From contig DIWG01000047.1 of the NCBI GenBank assembly GCA_002423465.1, positions 1 to 29,905 on the forward strand: a DNA stretch of 29,905 bases. Reading direction: 5' to 3'. The notes beneath the pieces are model-generated. The model saw nothing but the letters and a program-made list of their open reading frames with translations. It was not told the origin of the DNA and ran no database searches. The DNA is from Syntrophaceae bacterium UBA6112. GTDB lineage: Bacteria > Desulfobacterota > Syntrophia > Syntrophales > UBA5619. A program made the position numbers and the translations under genes. Position 1 is the first letter of the stretch. Each line of letters begins with the position of its first letter. Of this stretch, positions 15,576 to 22,060 are shown piece after piece.

Positions 15576-15770
15576 AACCCCGTCACAGAGTGCGTTTTGG
15601 ATCACCTCGGGAAGCTTAAAAAGCGAACCGACTTGTTCAATCGATCTTGCTGATTTTACTGTAACTTTCCGCATTGCAGACACAGTGTCGGCAACCTCCT
15701 TTTTTACCCGGTCCGACACCCTTTCCCGGGGGATCCGCCAGCCATTCTGCGCCCTGCAATTTACCGATTC
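15576..15770. other. Spacer between RND remnant and the IS91 relic
   Basis: About 195 bp with no convincing gene on either strand. Frames here give no recognised motif, and no terminator with a T-run was found. Confidence 0.3.
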
Positions 15771-15773
15771 TTC

Positions 15774-15803
15774 TTGACAAATAGAACGCTCGTTCTACAT
15801 TAT
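15774..15803 (+). promoter_or_regulatory. Promoter with overlapping TetR-type operator
   Basis: TTGACA at 15774-15779 is followed by the palindrome TAGAACG-CT-CGTTCTA at 15782-15797 and a -10-like TACATT or CATTAT at 15796-15803. A 7-bp-arm palindrome between the two boxes is the classic position for a TetR-family repressor. Efflux pumps are often under TetR control, so this may be the original control region of the broken pump locus. The gene now behind it is the IS91 relic. Confidence 0.6.
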
Positions 15804-16073
15804 GGCGGCATGATATTCTCAGAGGAGAAAGATCGTGTCCACTCCTGCCGCCGTTTATCGTCCACGAAATCCGCAAGATTCGGATTACTACCGCTGCGTC
15901 GGGGACAATTTTGAGACCTTTATCCAAATCTATGACGAGCATTTCTCCAGGCAGTACGGGTTCTGGCGGCCCTATATTGAGCAGGTGATACAACGCTATC
16001 TTGATTGCGGTAATTTGCGAAACGGGTTTGCCCGTGTGAAATGTAAAGACTGCGGCCATGAATTCGAAGAATC

Positions 16074-16090
16074 AGCGGAGCTAATATTTG
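16074..16090 (+). repeat. Probable diverged third copy of the 21-nt insert
   Basis: Between GHEF and LAFSCKRR of the IS91 frame lie about 22 extra bases. They contain AGCGGAGCTAATATT, which aligns with AGCGTAGCTTAATGTT of the copy at 17591 with two substitutions and a one-base gap. As in the other copies, a GAA triplet precedes it nearby. The insertion shifts the frame by +1. Confidence 0.4.
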
Positions 16091-16153
16091 CTGGCATTTT
16101 CCTGCAAGCGTCGCCATTTTTGCCCATCATGCCATCAGAAACGTGTGGTGGAA

Positions 16154-16174
16154 AACGAAGTTTAATGTTCATAA
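16154..16174 (+). repeat. 21-nt insert, copy 1
   Basis: Twenty-one bases ending AGTTTAATGTTCATAA separate the IS91 residues KRVVE and FGEWLC. They follow a GAA codon and precede a T. They match the insert at 17591-17611 at 18 of 21 positions and add two in-frame stops. Confidence 0.75.
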
Positions 16175-16396
16175 TTTGGGGAGTGGCTCTGCATGGATGT
16201 CCTCAAAAAGGTCCCCCACCGTCATTTCGTATTCAGCATCCCCAAAATCCCCCGCCGTTACTTTCTGTATGACAGGAAGTTTCTTGCCGATTTGAGCCGC
16301 TGTGCATGGGAATCCCTGAAGGTTTTTCTCCAGGATGCGGTTCACGAAAACGTTCCCATTCCCGGCGCCGTCATCGCTGTCCAGAGCTTCGGCGAT

Positions 16397-16421
16397 GGGG
16401 ACAGATTTCAAATCTGTCCCC
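16397..16421. repeat. REP-type palindrome GGGGACAGATTT-C-AAATCTGTCCCC
   Basis: A perfect 12-bp-arm palindrome around one C interrupts the IS91 sequence between QSFGD and NPHCH. Palindromes of this exact type are, from memory, widespread in deltaproteobacteria and associated with Y1 (REP-associated) transposases. No such transposase is in the window. Confidence 0.8.
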
Positions 16422-17036
16422 ACACAATCCGCACTGCCACATCCTGGCGACTGACGGCTGTTTCTACGGCAACAAGGGTATGTTCCGCGCCGCCCCTGGA
16501 ACTGAAAAAGCTGGAGACCATTTTCCGGCACAAGGTGTTCGGGATGCTTCTGAACAAGGGAAAGATCACGAAGGAATTGATCGCCATGCTCTCGACATGG
16601 CGGCATTCCGGCTTCAACGTCTTCTGCGGCAACCGCATCTCGCCCACTGATGATACGGCGATGGAAAACCTGGCCCGCTACATCATCCGAGCGTCCTTTT
16701 CCCAGGAAAGAATGCAGTATCTGGATGAAAAGGGGACGGTTGTTTATACATCCAAGGACGGCGAGACAACCAGGAACTTCCCGGCGTTGGAATGGCTTGC
16801 CGCGATGTGTTCGCACATCCCGAACCGGGGCGAGCAAATGGTGAGATATTACGGATATTACAGCAACGTCTCGCGGGGCAAACGCCAAAAGGAAGGTTCG
16901 GATGACGCTATCCCCTGCATCATCGAAGCACAGGGAAACGAAAAGGCTTTCCGGAAAAGCTGGGCCAGGCTGATTCAAAAGATATACGAGGTAGATCCCC
17001 TTGTCTGCCCTAAATGTCAGGGGACGATGCGGATCA

Positions 17037-17415
17037 TCAGTTTATGTGAAGCGATTGATTATGTGAAGTAGAGGCATGTTTTGCCCTTATTCCCGAAGGA
17101 AATACACACTTCTACTGCACATAATTCCTTCCTCTCAGGTACCCGAAGATCGTGGTCGCGCGAGCGACTCAATGCTTCGGAGAAATTCCCGCAGCCCGTT
17201 TTCTCTAAGACTTGCGGAGGCACGCTCGTATGATGGGTAAGTCTGAGATGGTTCCGCCATGCAAACCACCGGATAGAATTATGTGAAGTTTTTCAATAGC
17301 GATTCCGGTCGCGACACAAGCAATTACGGGTACTTTCGGCAGGTGTGACCACTTCATCTTCACATAATCAATCACTTCACATAAACTGATTTATGTGGAG
17401 CTCCACATAAATCAG
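17037..17415. mobile_element. MITE-like insertion with 32-bp inverted repeats and TTATGTG motifs
   Basis: The insert splits the IS91 codons for MRIIS and FIED. Its arms at 17037-17068 and 17358-17389 are inverted repeats that match at 31 of 32 positions, each holding two direct TTATGTGAAG units. Just outside the right arm lies a 30-bp perfect palindrome (17386-17415) built from TTTATGTGGAG and its complement. TCAG occurs at both junctions (17037-17040, 17412-17415), consistent with a short target duplication. Two further TTATGTG/CACATAA motifs lie inside. No coding region is visible in the ~290-bp interior, so the element would need a recombinase in trans. Confidence 0.75.
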
Positions 17416-17590
17416 CTTTATTGAAGACCCGTCGGTGATCCGGGCCATTCTCAAACATCTGGGGCTTTGGCTGGTAAGGGCAAAACCGCCGCCAAAGGCT
17501 CACGCCCCGCCAGGGAAACATGACGCCCTATACGCCGATGGCGATCTTACGCTTCAAACACACCCTGACACTATCTACGGCGACCCCGAA

Positions 17591-17611
17591 AGCGTAGCTT
17601 AATGTTCATAA
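17591..17611 (+). repeat. 21-nt insert, copy 2
   Basis: Twenty-one bases beginning AGCGTAGCTTAATGTT separate IS91 residues GDPE and YTWDEYIQS. Like copy 1 they follow GAA, precede T and introduce two in-frame stops. They match copy 1 at 18 of 21 positions. Confidence 0.75.
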
Positions 17612-17927
17612 TACACCTGGGATGAATACATCCAGTCATAACGCATTTTGAAAAAAAGGTGTGCCGGAGAGGTCTGTCTGAATTGTGCTCATAAATGCCC
17701 TCTTGCCGGGTGACTCGACCAAAAGGGGAGCTGATTTCTCAAAAGAGCCTCCTTTTTCTTTGCTTGACAGGAGGGCGATCCGTCATTCTGGTATGCGCGC
17801 TGGACAAACCTGTCCCGTTAAGGTCGTTAAGACAAAAAGTCTGGGAGAATATGGGAGGTCGTCATGGTTCACGGAACACGTGTAAAAAAGGTCATTTGCC
17901 GCTGCATTCATCCTGGTCATCCTGCTG

Positions 17928-19079
17928 GTGGTTGCGCCGGCGCTGGTTCTGGCGGCGGAGGCGGACAAGAAGGACAACCGGCCGGAGCGGGGCATCGCCG
18001 TCTATACGGATTATTCCGGCGTCGCAGTCGCCCGGGGGGAGAACGTCCAGATGGACCTGACCCTGGAGAACAAGGGGCGGTCCGATGAGAACATCGACGT
18101 GCGGATCACCGCGGTTGCCAAGAGGTGGAAGGCGACGCTGAAGGGCGCCCGCTACCAGGTGAACGGGATGTATGTGCCGGGCGGGAAGGCCAAGACCCTC
18201 GCGCTTAACCTGGAACCCGAAAAGGGGCTTGGCCCGGGCAAGTATGCCTTCCAGTTCGAGGCGAAGACCGCGGACGGCAAATTCACCTCCGCCCATACCC
18301 TGAACGTAACCGTCGAGGAGCGAAAGGTCGGCGCGGACAATATCCAGATCACCGCCGCCTATCCGGTTCTCCGGGGACAGAGCGACGCCAAGTTCGAGTT
18401 CTCGCTGGAGGTGCAGAACAAAGGCGAGACCGAACGCACCTTCAACCTCTCGGCGACCGGTCCGGAGAAGTGGGAGATCAACTTCAAGCCGAACTACGAG
18501 CAGAAGCAGATCTCCAGCATCGGGGTGAAGGAGGGGCAGAGCCAGACGGTGGCCGTCGAGGTCACCCCGGCGCAGAATGCAGTCGCCAAAGAGTATCCGA
18601 TCATCGTCCGGATCGGCTCCGGCGAGAGCAAGGCCGAGGTGAAACTCACGGTCGTCCTCACGGGGAACTACCGGCTTGACGCCGGGACGCCGAACGGGAT
18701 CCTCTCCCTCGAGGCCTATGCCGGAAAGCCCGTTACCTTCTCGCTCTTCGTGAAGAACAACGGTTCCGCCGTGAACCGCAACATCACCTTCTCCTCCTTC
18801 AAACCGGAGAACTGGGAGACCACCTTCAAACCGGAGAAGATCGAATCCCTCGCTCCCGGCGAGATGAAGCAGGTGGAGGTAACGATCAAACCAGGTCCCC
18901 AGTCCCTCGTCGGGGATTACTCCGTGGACGTCATGACGAATGGGGAGAAGGCGGACAAGACGGTGGAGATGCGGGTCACGGTGAAGGCCTCTTCGGCCTG
19001 GGGCTGGATCGGGATCGGGCTCATTCTGCTGGTGATCGCGGGCTTAAGTTTCCTGTTCATCAAGATGGGGAGACGCTAA
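17928..19079 (+). CDS. NEW3-domain membrane protein (COG1470-like), signal peptide frameshifted
   Basis: The product is made of repeated immunoglobulin-like NEW3-type domains (LENKGRSDENIDVRITAVAK; LEVQNKGETERTFNLSATG; FVKNNGSAVNRNITFSSF) and ends in one membrane helix, WIGIGLILLVIAGLSFLFI, and a short basic tail. Such proteins lie on the outer face of the membrane next to ABC-2 exporters. In frame, the helix AAFILVILLVVAPALVLA is a signal peptide, but the ATG at 17864, which has a strong GGGAGGT site, is out of frame by one base. A single-base loss in the A6-GG run at 17885-17892 would restore MVHGTRVKK plus the signal peptide. The GTG at 17928 is the only standard start left in frame and would give a shortened leader. 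The next gene begins 2 bp after the stop. Confidence 0.8.
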   Translation: MVAPALVLAAEADKKDNRPERGIAVYTDYSGVAVARGENVQMDLTLENKGRSDENIDVRITAVAKRWKATLKGARYQVNGMYVPGGKAKTLALNLEPEKGLGPGKYAFQFEAKTADGKFTSAHTLNVTVEERKVGADNIQITAAYPVLRGQSDAKFEFSLEVQNKGETERTFNLSATGPEKWEINFKPNYEQKQISSIGVKEGQSQTVAVEVTPAQNAVAKEYPIIVRIGSGESKAEVKLTVVLTGNYRLDAGTPNGILSLEAYAGKPVTFSLFVKNNGSAVNRNITFSSFKPENWETTFKPEKIESLAPGEMKQVEVTIKPGPQSLVGDYSVDVMTNGEKADKTVEMRVTVKASSAWGWIGIGLILLVIAGLSFLFIKMGRR

Positions 19080-19081
19080 CC

Positions 19082-19837
19082 GTGGAAAAAGAGACGGTCA
19101 TCAGGATGGAAGAGCTGACCAAGCGCTATGGGGCGCAGACGGCGGTAAACCGTCTGAGCCTTAAGGTGCTGGAGGGGGAGATTTTCGGCTTTCTGGGACC
19201 GAACGGGGCCGGGAAGACGACGACGATGCTGATGCTTCTCGGGCTCACCGAACCGACCTCCGGGACGGTCCGGGTCTGCGGCTATGACCCGGCGCGCGAT
19301 CCCCTGAAGGTGAAGGAAATGATCGGTTACCTGCCGGAGAACGTCGGCTTTTACGAGGATATGGATGCGAGGCAGAACCTCCGCTACATCGCCCGCCTGA
19401 ACCGGATCCCGGACAAGGTTTCCACCGGGCGGATCGACCGGCTCTTGGAGGAGGTCGAACTCGCGAAAGAGGCGGACAAGAGGGTGGGGTCCTACTCGAA
19501 GGGGATGAGGCAGCGCCTGGGGATCGCCGAGGTGCTGATCAAGGAGCCGAAGGTGGTCTTCCTGGACGAGCCGACGATCGGCCTCGATCCCGACGGAACG
19601 AACCGGATGCTCGATTTGATCCAAGGTCTCAGCCGGGAGCGGCGGATGACGATCTTCTTTTCGTCCCACCTGCTGGACCAGGTCCAGCGGGTCAGCGACC
19701 GGATCGGGATCATGATCCAGGGGAAACTCGTTGCCGTCGGTTCCCTCGACGATCTGGCTCAACGGGGGCTGGGACTGGAAGAGGGCGAGGCGTACACCCT
19801 CGAAGAGATCTACATGAAATATTTCAAGGAGGCGTGA
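19082..19837 (+). CDS. ABC transporter ATP-binding protein
   Basis: The 251-residue protein is an ABC-2-type exporter ATPase. Walker A is GPNGAGKTTT (residues 39-48), the signature is YSKGMRQRLGIAE, and Walker B with the D-loop is VVFLDEPTIGLDPDG; the switch histidine sits in FSSHLLDQVQ. It starts at GTG 19082, two bases after the preceding stop, with GGGGAGA as ribosome-binding site, and its end overlaps the permease start region. It energises the permease encoded next; the extracytoplasmic NEW3 protein is the third partner. The architecture resembles the NosF/NosY/NosD-like and gliding-related ABC-2 systems, but the substrate is unknown. Confidence 0.95.
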   Translation: MEKETVIRMEELTKRYGAQTAVNRLSLKVLEGEIFGFLGPNGAGKTTTMLMLLGLTEPTSGTVRVCGYDPARDPLKVKEMIGYLPENVGFYEDMDARQNLRYIARLNRIPDKVSTGRIDRLLEEVELAKEADKRVGSYSKGMRQRLGIAEVLIKEPKVVFLDEPTIGLDPDGTNRMLDLIQGLSRERRMTIFFSSHLLDQVQRVSDRIGIMIQGKLVAVGSLDDLAQRGLGLEEGEAYTLEEIYMKYFKEA

Positions 19838-19839
19838 CC

Positions 19840-20808
19840 TTGCACGGGATCTTCACGATATACAAAAAGGAGATGGAGGACCATTTCAGCAGCACGCGGT
19901 TCCTGCTGATTACGGCGCTGATCGTCATGGTCGGGGTGATCATCGCCTCGATGGTCGGCATGTCCATGCGCGATGAACTCCAGGGGATGGCCAAGCCGGA
20001 TTTCATCTTCCTTCTTCTCTTCACCTCGACGGGGAAGCTCTTCTCCTTCATCCAGTTCATCGGCTTTTTCGGGCCGCTGATCGGGATCATCCTCGGTTTC
20101 GACGCGATCAACCGCGAGCGGACCGGCCGAACGCTGAGCAAGCTGGTCTCCCAGCCGATCTACCGGGACGCGATTATCAACGGAAAATTCCTGGCCGGCA
20201 TGACGATGATCGCGATCGTGATGGTATCACTCGTGGTCATCATCGCGGGTCTGGGCATCCGCCTGATCGGCGTGGTTCCGGGTGCGGAGGAGCTCGGGCG
20301 GCTTCTGATCTACCTCGTCCTCAGCATCCTCTATATCTCGTTCTGGCTGGGGGCGGCGATTCTCTTCTCCGTCGTCTTTAGGAGCACGGCCACCTCGGCG
20401 CTGGCGTCGCTCGCCGTCTGGATCGGCCTCTCCTTCTTCATCGGCCTCGGGGGCAGCCTGCTGGCCGATGCGATCGCCCCGATGACTCAGACGGCCGACA
20501 TGGCGCAGGCGCAAGATTCTTTTGTGAAGAATGCGGAGGTCCAGCGCGTCGCCTCTTTGCTCTCCCCGGCGACGCTCTACGGGGACGCAACCTCGACGAT
20601 TCTCGACCCGCTCCGCAAGACGCCGCGTTCCTTCGTACTGATGGGGCCCATGGAGAGGATCTCCCTTTCGCGCTTCCAAAACCCGCTCCCGCTGCTTCAG
20701 AGCGTCGTGATCGTTGCGCCCTTCCTGATCTCCCTGATTGCGATCACCTTCGTCTGTTTCGGAATCTGCTACGCTGTCTTCATGCGGCAGGAGATCCGAT
20801 CGACGTAG
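19840..20808 (+). CDS. ABC-2 type transporter permease
   Basis: About 322 residues with around six hydrophobic segments, for example FLLITALIVMVGVIIASMVG, FIQFIGFFGPLIGIILGF, LIYLVLSILYISFWLGAA and a final helix VVIVAPFLISLIAITFVCF. The loop DAINRERTGRTLSKLVSQPIYR is typical of NosY-like ABC-2 permeases. A GTG at 19834 overlaps the ATPase stop but lies inside the AAGGAGG site; the TTG at 19840 has the correct spacing and is preferred. It pairs with the ATPase at 19082. A large extracytoplasmic loop (SLLADAIAPMTQTADMAQ onward) could contact the NEW3 protein. Confidence 0.88.
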   Translation: MHGIFTIYKKEMEDHFSSTRFLLITALIVMVGVIIASMVGMSMRDELQGMAKPDFIFLLLFTSTGKLFSFIQFIGFFGPLIGIILGFDAINRERTGRTLSKLVSQPIYRDAIINGKFLAGMTMIAIVMVSLVVIIAGLGIRLIGVVPGAEELGRLLIYLVLSILYISFWLGAAILFSVVFRSTATSALASLAVWIGLSFFIGLGGSLLADAIAPMTQTADMAQAQDSFVKNAEVQRVASLLSPATLYGDATSTILDPLRKTPRSFVLMGPMERISLSRFQNPLPLLQSVVIVAPFLISLIAITFVCFGICYAVFMRQEIRST

Positions 20809-20851
20809 GTCCGCCTACAGGAGGTTTAAATCCAAGGATTTCGACTGCGCC

Positions 20852-22060
20852 TTACCCAAATATATCGTTCAGCATTTTCAGGTCGTCGTACAGATGCCGG
20901 GTGATCAGAAATTTCTGAAGGACCATTTCCTTGCCGTTGGAGCCGAGGCGTTTGGCTTCCGTGGGATTCTCCAGGATTGAAATGATTCGTGCGGCGCCGG
21001 TCTTGATATCGGTCGGATCGATCAGATATCCGGTCTCACCATCCACCATCTGAAGCGGAATACCGCCGACATTGGAGGCAACGACGGGCTTTTCTTTCCA
21101 GAGCGCCTCCGTGACGGTCAGTCCGAATCCTTCCCGGATGGATTTTTGAATGACCACCGAGGAGATTCGCTGCAGAGCATTCACCAGAATGTTGTCTTCC
21201 ACGGTCAGGAGGATAACATCGTTCTTCGCGATATGGCTGTTGGCCCTCTGTAATATCTTTTGGTAGATCAGGATGCCTTCCGGATCATCCGCTGCCATGC
21301 TGCCGCACAGGACAAGCCTGCAATCAATCTTGGCCTTAACGAGTTTGAACATCTCGATGACATTGGCCGGATCCTTCCACTTGTCGAAGCGCGAGATCTG
21401 CGTCAAGATCGGCTTGTCGGTCGGAACGCCGTGCTTCTTGAGTGTCCTCCCGATGAGATCCTTGGAGATCTCTTTGTTTTTCGGCGAGAGCGGATCGATA
21501 GCCGGATGAATGACCGAATACTCCATGGGAAGGTCATCCTTCATGTAGCGACTATCGGATACGATCACACGGTCGTAGCGAAGGATGAATCCCTTGAGGT
21601 AATCCCAGAGCTGCGGGTTGGGCCGGGAAAGATCGACATGACAGCGCCAGATCCATGGCTGTTTGCGCTTGTAGAATCGAATGAGGGGGAGAGGCTGTGG
21701 ATCATGGACGATGACGCAGTCCGCGTCAATTTGGCAGTATGACGCAAAATCCTGATTGTTCCGGGTATAGATGGTTTTCTTGATATCGCTTAAATTGATG
21801 GGGTCTCCCTGGATCGCGTTGTGAAATTTCTTGGTAATGGTAAAGAACTCCGGGGTGCCGCGCAGTATCCGCCAGTCGACCGACACGCCGACATCGTTCA
21901 TAAGCGGGATCAGGGAATACAACATCTCGGCCACGCCGCCTCCATAATAAGTGGAGTTGATGTGCAGGACTCGCAGCCCATACAGGTTTTTAGCCATCTT
22001 CACAATTTCGGAGATCACCTTGTCTCCAACGATAGTTCGGTATTCATCTATTGCGCGCAT
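20852..22060 (-). CDS. treT: Trehalose synthase TreT-like glycosyltransferase (GT4)
   Basis: The 402-residue product is a GT-B, GT4-family glycosyltransferase of the TreT type, which joins NDP-glucose and glucose into trehalose in one reversible step. Features are RVLHINSTYYGGGVAEML near the N-terminus, WRILRGTPEFFTITKKFHN, the phosphate-binding SRFDKWKDP and the donor-site motif REGFGLTVTEALW with VVASNVGGIPLQM after it. The start at 22060 follows CGGAGG and lies 17 bp inside the end of the OtsA-OtsB gene, so translation is coupled. An upstream in-frame start at 22111 has no such site. Having TreT beside a complete OtsAB pathway is unusual. A related GT4 activity cannot be excluded. Confidence 0.85.
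   Translation of the reverse strand: MRAIDEYRTIVGDKVISEIVKMAKNLYGLRVLHINSTYYGGGVAEMLYSLIPLMNDVGVSVDWRILRGTPEFFTITKKFHNAIQGDPINLSDIKKTIYTRNNQDFASYCQIDADCVIVHDPQPLPLIRFYKRKQPWIWRCHVDLSRPNPQLWDYLKGFILRYDRVIVSDSRYMKDDLPMEYSVIHPAIDPLSPKNKEISKDLIGRTLKKHGVPTDKPILTQISRFDKWKDPANVIEMFKLVKAKIDCRLVLCGSMAADDPEGILIYQKILQRANSHIAKNDVILLTVEDNILVNALQRISSVVIQKSIREGFGLTVTEALWKEKPVVASNVGGIPLQMVDGETGYLIDPTDIKTGAARIISILENPTEAKRLGSNGKEMVLQKFLITRHLYDDLKMLNDIFG

Larger units (their letters stand above)
15835..17641 (+). pseudogene. IS91-family transposase relic with multiple insertions
   Basis: Pieces of one IS91-type rolling-circle transposase can be read in order across frames. They are CKDCGHEF; LAFSCKRRHFCPSCHQKRVV (the zinc-finger region); FGEWLCMDVLKKVPHRHFVF; NPHCHILATDGCFYGNKG (the HUH-like His motif); LARYIIRASFSQERM; SNVSRGKRQKEG; CPKCQGTMRIIS; and finally FIEDPSVIRAILKHLGLWL to DEYIQS. 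The start is a GTG at 15835 after AGAGGAGAAAG. The breaks are a ~22-nt insert near 16066-16090, a 21-nt insert at 16154-16174, a REP palindrome at 16397-16421, a one-base loss near 16490, a ~370-bp insert at 17037-17415 and a second 21-nt insert at 17591-17611. The product cannot be made. The element's own ends were not identified. Confidence 0.85.

Noticed and set aside
15576..15719. Minus-strand frame beginning MSDRVKKEVADTVSAMRK as a small gene.
   Set aside because: It runs straight into the antisense of the RND gene, has no clear ribosome-binding site, and matches no known family.
17041..17411. Repeated TTATGTG motifs as a CRISPR array.
   Set aside because: Units are about 10 bp, in both orientations and irregularly spaced; there are no uniform spacers or cas genes.
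17884..17892. A-AAA-AAG slippery heptamer as programmed frameshifting into the NEW3 protein.
   Set aside because: The heptamer is in phase for a -1 shift, but the downstream frame needs +1, so classic -1 slippage cannot produce the protein.
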